Below, in pieces: positions 36,259 through 44,722 of a stretch of DNA of 60,782 nucleotides. A program made the translations under genes and the position numbers. The notes beneath the pieces were generated by a model, which saw only the letters and a program-made list of their open reading frames with translations, had not been told where the DNA came from and did no database searches. The DNA is from JBBQFD01 sp038321575 (GTDB taxonomy: Bacteria; Bacillota_I; Bacilli_A; RF39; UBA660): NCBI GenBank assembly GCA_038321575.1, contig JBBQFD010000002.1, forward strand, positions 1 to 60,782. The letters are read 5' to 3'. Position 1 is the stretch's first letter, and each line of letters begins with the position of its first letter.

Positions 36259-36954
36259 CTACTTTCTTGATTTTAGAGCTTCATAGATAATAATTCCTGA
36301 TGCCACAGAAGCATTAAGACTATTAGTTTTACCGCGCATCGGAATACTAGCAATAAAATCACACGATTCTTTTACTAAACGACTCATACCATCGCCTTCA
36401 CTACCAATTACAATAGCAGTCTTGCCTTTATAATCAATGGTTGTATAGTCTTGACCTTCCATATCGGTACCAACAAACCAAAATCCTTGTTTCTTAAGTT
36501 CATTAATTGTTTGGGTTAAGTTAGTAACCATGACCACTTTCATATTTTCTAAAGATCCGGCACTTACTTTCATTACCGTAGCATTAACCTCAACTGAGCG
36601 ATCTTTAGGAATAATAATACCAGCTACTCCCGCTGCTTCACATGTACGAATAATGGCCCCAAAATTATGAGGATCTTCGAGGTGGTCAAGAATAACAATT
36701 AAGGGGTTTTCTTCTTTAAGTAAATCATCTAGTTCAAAGTAGTCATAATCAGGGATATCAACCATTATACCTTGATGATTCCCATTTGCAATATTATCTA
36801 ATTGACCTTTATCGAGATATTCAATCTCAATATGTTTTTTTTGCATATCAGAAATAATTGATTCATCAGTAAAATGCTTATAAATATAAGCTTTATGTAT
36901 TTTAGTATTATTTTTTAATATTTCGACAACAACATTTTTACCATATACTAACAT
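36259..36954 (-). CDS. rlmB: 23S rRNA (guanosine-2'-O)-methyltransferase RlmB
   Basis: RlmB 2'-O-methylates G2251 in the peptidyl-transferase loop. The 231 residues have the N-terminal L30e-like substrate domain (MLVYGKNVVVEILK) and the SPOUT domain with LDHLEDPHNFGAIIRTCEAAG, IVIGSEGDGMSRLV and SLNASVASGIIIYE knot motifs. The start lies two bases after the mrnC stop with aggaga inside it. Order mrnC-rlmB-sigH is conserved with Bacillus. Confidence 0.95.
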   Translation of the reverse strand: MLVYGKNVVVEILKNNTKIHKAYIYKHFTDESIISDMQKKHIEIEYLDKGQLDNIANGNHQGIMVDIPDYDYFELDDLLKEENPLIVILDHLEDPHNFGAIIRTCEAAGVAGIIIPKDRSVEVNATVMKVSAGSLENMKVVMVTNLTQTINELKKQGFWFVGTDMEGQDYTTIDYKGKTAIVIGSEGDGMSRLVKESCDFIASIPMRGKTNSLNASVASGIIIYEALKSRK

Positions 36955-36956
36955 AA

Positions 36957-37331
36957 TTATTCTCCTATTATATAATGCATTATTTCATCAATTCTTTTAA
37001 TATCATTTTCTAAATACAAATAGCCAATTAGGGCTTCTAAACCAGTGGCATGTTTATAAGTTATGATATCAGTGTTTTTAGGATGATTACTACCTTTATG
37101 ATTACGAGCTCTTTTAATAACTGATATTTCAAGTTCACTAAAGAAATTATTATCCATCATATCAGCTAAGAACTTACTTTGAGCTTTAGCGCTAACATAT
37201 TTAATAGCATGTGCTTGCAAGTCTTTTACTTTAATGATACCACTAGCAACTAAATACTTACGAATATATATTTCATAAATACTATCGCCAATATAAGCTA
37301 GGGTTAAAACATTCATATCAATTATTTTCAT
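36957..37331 (-). CDS. mrnC: Mini-ribonuclease III
   Basis: MrnC trims the ends of 23S rRNA precursor. It has only the RNase III catalytic domain, without the double-stranded RNA-binding domain. Motifs are LAYIGDSIYEIYIRKYL and GLEALIGYLYLE, with the acidic metal ligands in place. The start at 37331 (MKIIDMNVLTLAYIG) gives 124 residues; a start at 37355 is possible, but the N-terminus then exceeds that of the family. It overlaps the rbgA 3' end by 14 bases. Confidence 0.93.
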   Translation of the reverse strand: MKIIDMNVLTLAYIGDSIYEIYIRKYLVASGIIKVKDLQAHAIKYVSAKAQSKFLADMMDNNFFSELEISVIKRARNHKGSNHPKNTDIITYKHATGLEALIGYLYLENDIKRIDEIMHYIIGE

Positions 37332-38178
37332 CAAGATACCTATCAAAAGTAACATTTTTTATATTACCATCTTTTAAATCATTAATAACAATTCCATAAA
37401 CTTTTTCATAATCAATAATGCCACCACGCATTAAACAACCTCTTTTTTTACCAATAATATCTAAGGTTTTAGTTATATCACTATCAACTTTTAAAACGCC
37501 ATAGCGTTCTTTTAAGATATTAGGATAATAACTATATAGGGTTTCTAAAATATAAGTGACAACATCACTTATTGGTAAGATTTCTTCTTTAATAGCCGTT
37601 AAACTAGCAAGGTTATAAGCAACATTTTCTTCATCTAATCGAGGCCATAAGATACCAGGAGTATCAAGTAGCTCTAAATCATCATTTATACGGATCCAGT
37701 CAAGTGTTTTAGTAACACCTGGCTTATTACCAACATTGACAGCTTTACGACCTACAAGGCGGTTAATAAGGGTTGATTTACCAACATTAGGAATACCAAC
37801 AATTAAGACTCTAATCTTACGTTCAAGCATACCTCTGTTTTCGCGTTTTTGATTCATTTCATTCATAAGTTCACGAGTTACAGTGTAGACTTTATTTAAG
37901 TTAGGCATATGTTCTAAATCAACTGGAATAACTTTATAACCTTCTTTTTCATAATGACTAATCCATTTTTTAGTTTCAGAAACATCACATAAATCCATCT
38001 TTGTCATAATTAAAATACGCGGTTTATTTTTAATAAAATTATTAATATCTTTTATTTTAGATGAGTATGGCATACGAGCATCAATTACTTCATAAACAAT
38101 ATCAATTAGATCAATCTTATCTACTATTAATCTTTTAGCTTTAACCATATGACCAGGATACCAATTAATATTTACCAT
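37318..38178 (-). CDS. rbgA: ribosome biogenesis GTPase RbgA (YlqF)
   Basis: RbgA is a late 50S assembly GTPase. It has circularly permuted G motifs: TKMDL (G4) comes first, then GIPNVGKSTLINRL (G1) and DTPG (G3), which is diagnostic of the YlqF/YawG family. The start is ATG 38176-38178 (MVNINWYPGHM), the WYPGHM being the family N-terminus; binding site ggtgat. 286 residues. It follows lepB, as rbgA follows rplS and sipS in Bacillus-type operons. Confidence 0.96.
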   Translation of the reverse strand: MVNINWYPGHMVKAKRLIVDKIDLIDIVYEVIDARMPYSSKIKDINNFIKNKPRILIMTKMDLCDVSETKKWISHYEKEGYKVIPVDLEHMPNLNKVYTVTRELMNEMNQKRENRGMLERKIRVLIVGIPNVGKSTLINRLVGRKAVNVGNKPGVTKTLDWIRINDDLELLDTPGILWPRLDEENVAYNLASLTAIKEEILPISDVVTYILETLYSYYPNILKERYGVLKVDSDITKTLDIIGKKRGCLMRGGIIDYEKVYGIVINDLKDGNIKNVTFDRYLDENN

Positions 38179-38212
38179 AACATCACCCACTTCCTTTATA
38201 TTTTATCATAAA

Positions 38213-38236
38213 AAGAAGATAAACAAAAGTTTATCT
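38213..38236 (-). terminator. terminator after lepB
   Basis: Stem gaagataaac/gtttatcttc with loop aaaa directly after the lepB stop, before rbgA. It suggests rbgA also has its own promoter or depends on read-through. Confidence 0.75.
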
Positions 38237-38746
38237 TCAATTAATGATTCCGAATTTATCGAATGGGTAAATACCAAATCGAACACGTCCAGTGATATCT
38301 TTTTTATTTATGACACCAAGCAAACGACTATCAACTGAATTAGTACGATTATCACCCATAACAAAGTAAGTTTCTTTTGGTATTGTTTTAATACCTAAGA
38401 ATTCTAAATTATAATAAGCAGTAATGACATTCTTAGTAAATTTTTCTTTGATTAATTTACCATTAATATATAAACTGTTGTTTTTATACTCTAGAGTCTC
38501 ACCAGGTAGACCAACAATTCGTTTAATAAGCTTTTCACCTTTATAATTTATGACAACGATATCAAAACGGTGATAAGTAAAGTTTACTTTTTCAAGCAAT
38601 AATACTTGTCCATTAAATAAAGTTTTTTCCATTGATGCTCCATTTACTTTTACAGGAGTAATCATCACAATTCTTATAAATACGACCATCAGAACAATAA
38701 TCACATAAGGCAATAATTCTTTTAAAAACTTTTTATCCCACTTCAT
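38237..38746 (-). CDS. lepB: type I signal peptidase
   Basis: Signal peptidase I removes Sec signal peptides at the outer membrane face. The 169 residues have one N-terminal membrane helix (LLPYVIIVLMVVFIRIVMI), catalytic Ser38 in NGASMEKTL, general base Lys75 in KRIVGLPGE, and box E MGDNRTNSVDSR. This is the Gram-positive SipS type. It follows rplS and precedes rbgA. It is not a prepilin peptidase and would not process the pilin-like proteins here. Confidence 0.96.
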   Translation of the reverse strand: MKWDKKFLKELLPYVIIVLMVVFIRIVMITPVKVNGASMEKTLFNGQVLLLEKVNFTYHRFDIVVINYKGEKLIKRIVGLPGETLEYKNNSLYINGKLIKEKFTKNVITAYYNLEFLGIKTIPKETYFVMGDNRTNSVDSRLLGVINKKDITGRVRFGIYPFDKFGIIN

Positions 38747-38779
38747 ATTCTTCTCCTTAGAAAAAACAAGACTTACGTC

Positions 38780-39121
38780 CTACTTTGTTCTTTCTTTGAT
38801 TTTTGGTTCACTTATTAATTTTCTTAAATAAGTCAATTTAGCACGTCTTACTTTACCTTTTCTTAAAACTGTAATACTTGCAATCTTTGGTGAATTAACT
38901 GGTAACGTTCTTTCGACTCCAACACCGCCAGATAATTTTCTAACGATGAAGTTACGACCAACGCCACGACCTTGGATTGAAAGTACAATTCCTTCGAATG
39001 CTTGAACTCTTTCACGTTTTCCTTCGATTACTTTTAGATCTACTCTAATAGTATCACCAACGCGGAATTCTGGCAAATCCGTTCTAATTTGATCTTTAGT
39101 TATTAAATCAACTAAATTCAC
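38780..39121 (-). CDS. rplS: 50S ribosomal protein L19
   Basis: L19 lies at the subunit interface. The start is GTG 39119-39121 (MNLVDLITKDQIRTDLP), nine bases after aaggagag; the longer frame begins with sequence unlike L19. The 113 residues contain FRVGDTIRVDLKVIEGKRER and VRRAKLTYLR. It follows trmD and one hypothetical gene, as in the rimM-trmD-rplS order of Bacillus, with that one gene inserted. Confidence 0.97.
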   Translation of the reverse strand: MNLVDLITKDQIRTDLPEFRVGDTIRVDLKVIEGKRERVQAFEGIVLSIQGRGVGRNFIVRKLSGGVGVERTLPVNSPKIASITVLRKGKVRRAKLTYLRKLISEPKIKERTK

Positions 39122-39225
39122 AATGTCACTCTCCTTATATAATACTATGATCATATGTATAATAAAATATACTAGCGGATCAAGTCAATGTTAATTTTAA
39201 CATATCTAATAGTTAAAAGCAATAA

Positions 39226-39666
39226 TTATCTAGACTTTCTTTGCTTTTCTTCCTTAACTGGTTTTAATAAATTAGCTTTGGTTTTTAGTTCGTGTTCGAT
39301 TAAACTAACTTTCTTTAATAAAAGGTCAATATATTTTTTTTCAAGATACTTACTATAGTTATTTTTTATAAGTAATTTATAATGATTTAATTCATCTAAG
39401 GCATTATCAATAGTCCCACCATCAGTATCATCAGACTCTAAAATAGCAATAATATATTGTAAATAAGCTTCGATTTTACGTTTGTTTTTCTTTTTTAAAA
39501 CAAATTCAATTAGCGATGGATCAATAATGACAGCTTTATTAACAACAATACCATCATAATCAATGTTATTCTTAGGTTTAATGTCTAAACCAGTTAATTT
39601 ATCATAATCAAGATCCATAATGGTATCATTGATTGTTAATTCGTCAACTTTATATCGCTTAGCCAT
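39226..39666 (-). CDS. hypothetical protein between trmD and rplS
   Basis: Not recognised. The 146 residues open with MAKRYKVDELTINDTIMDLD and the following KLTGLDIKPKNN, which look constrained. After that comes a charged helical region (VLKKKNKRKIEAYLQYIIAIL, then NHYKLLIKNNYSKYLEKKYID) with heptad-like spacing, suggesting a coiled coil or helical bundle. No signal peptide or membrane segment, so cytoplasmic. It sits inside the ribosomal/tRNA-modification cluster four bases after trmD and is probably co-transcribed. A translation-linked role is a guess by position. Confidence 0.7.
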   Translation of the reverse strand: MAKRYKVDELTINDTIMDLDYDKLTGLDIKPKNNIDYDGIVVNKAVIIDPSLIEFVLKKKNKRKIEAYLQYIIAILESDDTDGGTIDNALDELNHYKLLIKNNYSKYLEKKYIDLLLKKVSLIEHELKTKANLLKPVKEEKQRKSR

Positions 39667-39670
39667 AATA

Positions 39671-40339
39671 TCATCTCTTTTCTAGTAAGTCCGGACGACG
39701 ATTAGCCGTTCTTTTGATTTGTTCTTCTAGACGCCATTTCTTTATATTAGCGTGATGTCCTGATAATAATACTTCTGGTACTTCCATGCCTTTAAAGTTT
39801 TGTGGTTTAGTATAAACTGGATAATCAAGAAGAGAATCACTAAATGATTCGTTTTGATGAGATTCTTCTTCAATAACACCATCAATTAAACGAACTACAC
39901 TATCGGTAATAATCATACTTGGTAGTTCACCACCCGTTAAAATGTAGTCCCCAATCGAGATTTCTAAATCAACTAAGGTTCTAATACGTTCATCAAAGCC
40001 CTCATAGTGACCACATATAATTAATAAGTGTTTATGGCTAACTAAAGCTTTAGCTTGTTGTTGATGATATGGTACGCCTTGAGGCGTCATCATAATAACG
40101 GTTGTTTCATTAGTTTTTAAAGCGGTAACCGCATCAAAGATGGGTTCAGGCATTAAAATCATGCCGCTGCCACCACCAAATTGATAATCATCAACTCGTT
40201 TATGAGCATCTTTTGAATAATCACGAATATTATGAATATTTATTTCCACTAACTTATCAAATAAAGCACGTTTAATAATGGAAGTATTTAAAAATCCAAT
40301 AAACATATCTGGAAATAAAGTTAAAATATCAATTTTCAT
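39671..40339 (-). CDS. trmD: tRNA (guanine-N1)-methyltransferase TrmD
   Basis: TrmD makes m1G37 next to the anticodon and prevents frameshifting. The start is ATG 40337-40339 (MKIDILTLFPDMF), the family N-terminus, with gaagg upstream inside rimM; an upstream Met would add seven odd residues. The 222 residues have the trefoil-knot motifs ICGHYEGFDERI and SIGDYILTGGELPSMIITDS, and the C-terminal LSGHHANIKKWR. It overlaps rimM by 11 bases. Confidence 0.98.
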   Translation of the reverse strand: MKIDILTLFPDMFIGFLNTSIIKRALFDKLVEINIHNIRDYSKDAHKRVDDYQFGGGSGMILMPEPIFDAVTALKTNETTVIMMTPQGVPYHQQQAKALVSHKHLLIICGHYEGFDERIRTLVDLEISIGDYILTGGELPSMIITDSVVRLIDGVIEEESHQNESFSDSLLDYPVYTKPQNFKGMEVPEVLLSGHHANIKKWRLEEQIKRTANRRPDLLEKR

Positions 40340-40823
40340 TAAATAAACCTTCAATTTCATTTACATCAATACGATTATTAATAAGATTAACACTTTTAAT
40401 AAATTCTTTAATATTAGGTACCATTTGATTACCATTAATTCCGTTAATTAATAAGATATCATGAGCTTTACTTTTAATGATTTGTTTTACTTGACCTATT
40501 AAGCGATCACTAGCATAAACATCCATGCCAATTAAGTCTTCATTAAATATACCATCAAACTTAATATCACTTCGTTTAGCATAAACACGTTCACCTTTAT
40601 AACCAAGAACATCATTAATGTCCGTTATACCATCAAAAGTAACCATATCATAGTTCTTATGAGGGCGATAGGTATTAATAACTAGTTCTTCTTTATTACG
40701 CCCGATATAGAGCTTAAAATCATGTTTAAAGACTAGTTCTTTATGATCGAAATCAGATACGATTCTAACTTCACCTTTAAGACCGTGTGTATTTACTAAT
40801 TCACCAATAAAAATAAATTCCAT
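40329..40823 (-). CDS. rimM: 16S rRNA processing protein RimM
   Basis: RimM helps mature the 30S head. The 164 residues have the N-terminal RimM domain (MEFIFIGELVNTHGLKGEVRI) and a C-terminal PRC-barrel (DLIGMDVYASDRLIGQVKQI). It is the usual partner of trmD, which overlaps its end. It lies eight bases after the SpoU-type methyltransferase gene, so an operon is likely. Confidence 0.95.
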   Translation of the reverse strand: MEFIFIGELVNTHGLKGEVRIVSDFDHKELVFKHDFKLYIGRNKEELVINTYRPHKNYDMVTFDGITDINDVLGYKGERVYAKRSDIKFDGIFNEDLIGMDVYASDRLIGQVKQIIKSKAHDILLINGINGNQMVPNIKEFIKSVNLINNRIDVNEIEGLFNEN

Positions 40824-40830
40824 GTTACAC

Positions 40831-41559
40831 CTACTTATCTAATTCGTATAGAATAATACTAGCAGCAACTCCGGCATTTAGACTCTCACAATCTTTGTTC
40901 ATATCGATATAAATAAATTGATCACAAAGATTTAAAATGTTATCACGAATACCCTTGCCTTCGTTTCCCACTATTATAGCAACTTTTTCAAATTTATCAA
41001 TACTTTTTAGACTATTACCATCAGTAACTTTAGTACCAAGAATTTTATAATCATTTTCTTTTAAGGAAGGAATGATTGTTATTAGATCCGATTGAATAAT
41101 ATTAATATGAAATAATAAACCTTGACTAGCACGAATTACTTTCGAATTATATAGATCAACTGTGTCATTACTTAAGATAATCGTTGAGACATTAAAGGCA
41201 ACTGAGCTACGAATAATAGTTCCTAAATTGCCGGGATCTTGGATGCCATCTAAAATAAGTATTTTATTACCTAGTTCATTAAAATGTTCTTTCTTATGAC
41301 ATACTGCCATTACACTTGGTGGTGTTTCTAATTCACTAATATATTTTAAGACATTAGCACTCACTTTAATAGTTGGAACATCGTAATCTAGTGTTTCGTT
41401 TTCTTCTAAAATAAGTTCCTCAATAAAGCCTAGTTTATAAGCCTCAAAAACGAGATGTAGTCCTTCAACAAGGAATAGTCCACTACTATCTCGATTCTTA
41501 CTCATATTTAATTTTTTAATATTTTTAATCTTATCGTTTTCAATTGAAGTATAAATCAT
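40831..41559 (-). CDS. TrmH/SpoU-family RNA 2'-O-methyltransferase
   Basis: The start ATG 41557-41559 follows aggtgat. The 242 residues have an N-terminal substrate-binding domain (GLFLVEGLHLVFEAYKLG) and the SPOUT knot motifs LDGIQDPGNLGTIIRSSVAF, IVGNEGKGI and SLNAGVAASIILYEL. It is a different branch from RlmB in this window (about YsgA-like); the target rRNA or tRNA site cannot be told. It heads the rimM-trmD cluster. Confidence 0.92.
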   Translation of the reverse strand: MIYTSIENDKIKNIKKLNMSKNRDSSGLFLVEGLHLVFEAYKLGFIEELILEENETLDYDVPTIKVSANVLKYISELETPPSVMAVCHKKEHFNELGNKILILDGIQDPGNLGTIIRSSVAFNVSTIILSNDTVDLYNSKVIRASQGLLFHINIIQSDLITIIPSLKENDYKILGTKVTDGNSLKSIDKFEKVAIIVGNEGKGIRDNILNLCDQFIYIDMNKDCESLNAGVAASIILYELDK

Positions 41560-41618
41560 ATTTATCACCTATTAGTATTTTATCAAAATAACAATTATAA
41601 GTCCACTAATCAAATAAA

Positions 41619-41647
41619 AAGAAATTGAACATGATATTCAATTTCTT
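41619..41647 (-). terminator. terminator of pilin-lipoprotein cassette 1
   Basis: Stem aagaaattgaa/ttcaatttctt with loop catgata. The core attgaacatgatattcaatt is identical to the cassette 2 terminator at 43979-44001, supporting duplication of the whole unit. Confidence 0.85.
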
Positions 41648-41655
41648 ATTAATAA

Positions 41656-42318
41656 TTAATTTGTAGGTAAAGTTATATCTTTAGCCATATTGTATGCAGA
41701 ATAATTAGCGTTGATTGTAATGTTTTCAATATTATAAATCAGACGAAATATATAACCTTCTTTATCGATATAAACTTTACCAGTAACTTCTTTAGTAAGT
41801 TTAACATCTGTTAATGCGTTATTATTTAAAATATTTTCAATATCTTTTTTAACGAATGTTAGATTATAAACATCGTAAGTAACTTCGCCAATTTTTTCAA
41901 GGATTTTGCCAGCATTTGCTTTGGCATTCTTAAACCCAATTAAGTATAATGATGGATCATTATAAAATACTGACTCAGTCGTTTTAACATATTGACCAGT
42001 AGCATTTTGAGTATAAGTTATACCATCAATTACATAAATAGTTTTTTGACTAGATGGAAGCCTACGATTAGTATTATCGGTACTAGCATTAACAATGGTT
42101 CTTGATATTAGATATTTACTATTTCTATAACTTTGAATAAATATAGTTTCATTAATATTAGTTTTATCGTTAACACCAATAATTCTAATTGATAAATTAT
42201 AACTACCTTTTTTATTAGTTATTTTATTGTAAGCATTATTGAAAATAGCGTTACTACAACCACTTACAAATAATACTAAACCACATATTAATAATAATTT
42301 TTTAAAATTCTTTTTCAT
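41656..42318 (-). CDS. lipoprotein of pilin-lipoprotein cassette 1
   Basis: The 220-residue protein has a lipoprotein signal with lipobox VSGC (Cys21). The mature part is clearly paralogous to the lipoprotein of cassette 2 (44016-44696): shared features include a YVIDGITYTQNATGQYVKTT-like segment, NDPSLYLIGFKNA, VYNLTFVKKDIENIL, LTDVKLTKEVTGKVYIDKEG and ITINANYSAYNMAKDI. The pattern of a LolA/LppX-like or copper-resistance-like beta scaffold is possible but not established. It follows its pilin gene by 15 bases and so is in the same operon. Confidence 0.8.
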   Translation of the reverse strand: MKKNFKKLLLICGLVLFVSGCSNAIFNNAYNKITNKKGSYNLSIRIIGVNDKTNINETIFIQSYRNSKYLISRTIVNASTDNTNRRLPSSQKTIYVIDGITYTQNATGQYVKTTESVFYNDPSLYLIGFKNAKANAGKILEKIGEVTYDVYNLTFVKKDIENILNNNALTDVKLTKEVTGKVYIDKEGYIFRLIYNIENITINANYSAYNMAKDITLPTN

Positions 42319-42333
42319 TTATTCTCCTTTATA

Positions 42334-43917
42334 TTATTGTTTTACCCAAGGCCCGTTTTGTGTGCCTATATAAGTACCTGCTTTTAAAGCATTATATTTA
42401 CTCCCAAAATAATCAGATGGAGCACCTAAAATATTAATACCTAGACTGGTAAAGGCACCACCCATAGTTATGCTTGTTATATTATTCATCATAAACGCTT
42501 CATCATCAATATTAGTAATTGTAGATGGGATGGTTAAACTTGTTAATCCAGTAAACGCAAATGATTGATTACCTACCGTTTTAAATGTACCAGGAAAAGT
42601 TACGCTTGTTAATGGAACACCCCAGAAACAAAGTGATTCAGTTGAAATAACAGTACTTGGAATAGTTATATTAGTTGATGTCCCACCATAACTTACCAGA
42701 ACTGTATTATTAGTAGAACCATTAGAGTTTCTCTTATATATATAAGCTTGGTTGCTAGGTAATAAATTATTATTAAAAGCAGCTCCCATTATGTCTGTTA
42801 CCGTTACCGGGATTGTTAGATTTGTAAGTAAATTGTGTTGAAAGGCCCAAGGTTCAATCGTAGTTACACTGCTTGGAATAGTTACACTCGTTAAATTATT
42901 ATAAGCAAGTGAATACCATTGAATATTTATTACAGTATTCGGGATGGTTATCGATTTGTTAACACCACCGTAACTTACTACTTTAGTATTATCAACACTG
43001 CCATCTGTATTTCTAGCATATATATATGCTTGATTATCTGGTAATAAATTGTTATTAAATGACGCTTCACCAACAAAGGTTAAAGTCGCTGGCAGGGTTA
43101 TCGATGGTATAAAATTATCTTCAAAGGCTCTACCACCAATATTAACAAGTACATCATTTAAAGTAAGACTAGCCAGTTGATTATTAGAAAAAGACCAGCC
43201 ACCGATTGAAGTGACAGTGCTTGGAACAATAAGAGATGTAATACTGTTTTCTTCAAATGCTGAGTCACCAATTGTTATCAATCCTTCTGGAAGAATAAGT
43301 GATGTTAATTTACCGTTAGGTATTTCATAACGATCAAAGGCATACTCTTCAATAATTAATACGTCAACTTCATTAATGGTAGCTGGAACAACAACTTCTG
43401 TTCCACATTCACTATATTGTGGATCTGATGGGTAATCAGAAGCAAAGTAATATGAGACAATGGTCCCAGTTGTTTCATCAAAATCAAAACACACATCAGG
43501 AGTTGGTGTTGTATTAACTACTGTACCGATCACAGAACAATCATTTTCAGGATCAATTATCGCAATATTATTTGCATAATCTACTTTTTTATCATTAATA
43601 CATAAACTAGCTGTTTGAACAACACCGTTTTTATCAATAGTAACATTGCCTACTGTCGGTCCTATTCCTTTATAACTAGGATCAAAAAATGTTATTGGAT
43701 GATCCCCTGTTGTAAGTACTTCGCCACTTAAAATTTGAGTGGCAGTTTGTTTTTCAACAGCGTTAACATAACCTAAAGCACTACTTCTAGTTGCACCATC
43801 TTTTGCTACTTGAACAGCATTCATAATAAGGGGTGTTGAAATCACCGCAATAATTGCTAAGATAACAATTACCGCTAACAATTCAATTAATGTGAATCCT
43901 AAGTTACTTTTTTTCAT
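42334..43917 (-). CDS. pilin-like protein with BspA-type leucine-rich repeats (cassette 1)
   Basis: The 527-residue protein has a prepilin leader MKKSNLG, cleavage after Gly7, FTLIELLAVIVILAIIAVIS with Glu12 at +5, then a pilin-like domain to about 135 with three Cys. From about 190 there are around ten BspA/LRR_5 repeats (IGDSAFEENSITSLIVPSTV, IGGWSFSNNQ, VGEASFNNN, IEPWAFQHN, IDDEAFMMN). BspA repeats are known from adhesins. A 94-residue unit is internally duplicated. The protein ends PWVKQ, recalling WFKQ in cassette 2. It would place an adhesin-like solenoid on a pilin stem. It has its own promoter, and the lipoprotein follows. Confidence 0.85.
   Translation of the reverse strand: MKKSNLGFTLIELLAVIVILAIIAVISTPLIMNAVQVAKDGATRSSALGYVNAVEKQTATQILSGEVLTTGDHPITFFDPSYKGIGPTVGNVTIDKNGVVQTASLCINDKKVDYANNIAIIDPENDCSVIGTVVNTTPTPDVCFDFDETTGTIVSYYFASDYPSDPQYSECGTEVVVPATINEVDVLIIEEYAFDRYEIPNGKLTSLILPEGLITIGDSAFEENSITSLIVPSTVTSIGGWSFSNNQLASLTLNDVLVNIGGRAFEDNFIPSITLPATLTFVGEASFNNNLLPDNQAYIYARNTDGSVDNTKVVSYGGVNKSITIPNTVINIQWYSLAYNNLTSVTIPSSVTTIEPWAFQHNLLTNLTIPVTVTDIMGAAFNNNLLPSNQAYIYKRNSNGSTNNTVLVSYGGTSTNITIPSTVISTESLCFWGVPLTSVTFPGTFKTVGNQSFAFTGLTSLTIPSTITNIDDEAFMMNNITSITMGGAFTSLGINILGAPSDYFGSKYNALKAGTYIGTQNGPWVKQ
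42670..43059 (-). repeat. 94-residue internal repeat in the BspA-pilin gene
   Basis: Segments reading NQAYIYARNTDGSVDN and NQAYIYKRNSNGSTNN, each followed by a VSYGG-linked repeat, recur with a period of 282 bases (taataaatt at 43042 and 42760). This is an in-frame tandem duplication that has since diverged. Confidence 0.75.
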
Positions 43918-43947
43918 ATGTACCTCCTATATTTTATTATTAATATT

Positions 43948-43956
43948 ATTATAACA
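43948..43956 (-). promoter_or_regulatory. extended -10 promoter of cassette 1
   Basis: TGTTATAAT on the minus strand about 30 bases ahead of the pilin start, which follows taggaggt. Confidence 0.6.
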
Positions 43957-43978
43957 CGTTTTTACTTTATAAATAAAA

Positions 43979-44001
43979 AAATTGAACATGATATTCAATT
44001 T
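43979..44001 (-). terminator. terminator of pilin-lipoprotein cassette 2
   Basis: Stem aaattgaa/ttcaattt with the same catgata loop as the cassette 1 terminator. Confidence 0.8.
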
Positions 44002-44015
44002 CTTCTTTTTAAATA

Positions 44016-44696
44016 TTAAACGTTTGGTAAATTTAAATCTTCAACTGGTAATTTTATATCTCTAGCAGTATCATATCCAAAATAATTAGCATTGATAGTT
44101 ATTTTATCAATATTATAAATAATACGATATACATAACCTTCTTTATTAATATATACTTTACCAGTTGCATCTTTGGTAAGTTTTACATTAGTTAAAGCAG
44201 TATCTTTTAAGATCTTTTCAACTGCTGCTTTAGTAAAAGTTAAAGTATAAACATCGCAATTAATAGTACCAACTTTTTCAGTAGTTTTTTCATCATTTTG
44301 AGTTGCGTTTTTAAGCCCTTCTAAATAAATAGATGGATTAGTATATTTAACCTTTTCAGTAGTTACTGTATATTTTTTATCAGTACCCATAACATATGTT
44401 TTGCCATTAATTATATAAGTAACTTCTTTAGTTGGTGTTGGATTATTATAGTCAGTACTAGAAATATTTTTAGTTATTTCAAATTTTGTGCTCATATAAT
44501 TTCTAATACGTAATCTTTCGCTTATTTTAGTGGTACCATTAACCCCACTAATGATTAAATCTAGAGTATAACCATTAAGAGCTTCCTTACTTACTTTCAT
44601 TCCTGTATAAGCTTCGTTTAGAACTTTATTAGTGCATCCTGTTAGTATTAATAATAGACTGATTATTAGTAGTAAATATTTGAAATTATTTTTCAT
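44016..44696 (-). CDS. lipoprotein of pilin-lipoprotein cassette 2
   Basis: The 226-residue protein has lipobox LTGC (Cys21) after MKNNFKYLLLIISLLLI. It is a paralogue of the lipoprotein at 41656-42318, with matching YIINGKTYVMGTDKKYTVTT, NPSIYLEGLKNA, VYTLTFTKAAVEKIL, LTNVKLTKDATGKVYINKEG and ITINANYFGYDTARDI. It lies 26 bases after its pilin partner with a ggagaat binding site. As a membrane lipoprotein made with a pilin, it may be a docking or assembly partner; this is inference. Confidence 0.8.
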   Translation of the reverse strand: MKNNFKYLLLIISLLLILTGCTNKVLNEAYTGMKVSKEALNGYTLDLIISGVNGTTKISERLRIRNYMSTKFEITKNISSTDYNNPTPTKEVTYIINGKTYVMGTDKKYTVTTEKVKYTNPSIYLEGLKNATQNDEKTTEKVGTINCDVYTLTFTKAAVEKILKDTALTNVKLTKDATGKVYINKEGYVYRIIYNIDKITINANYFGYDTARDIKLPVEDLNLPNV

Positions 44697-44722
44697 ATAT
44701 TCTCCTTTTTTTCTATGTATAA

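Noticed and set aside
38237..38746. Signal peptidase gene as the missing prepilin peptidase
   Set aside because: It is a Ser/Lys type I signal peptidase; prepilin peptidases are aspartic membrane proteases.
38760..38785. Terminator after rplS
   Set aside because: Only a short imperfect aggac/gtctt stem next to a T-run; too weak to call.
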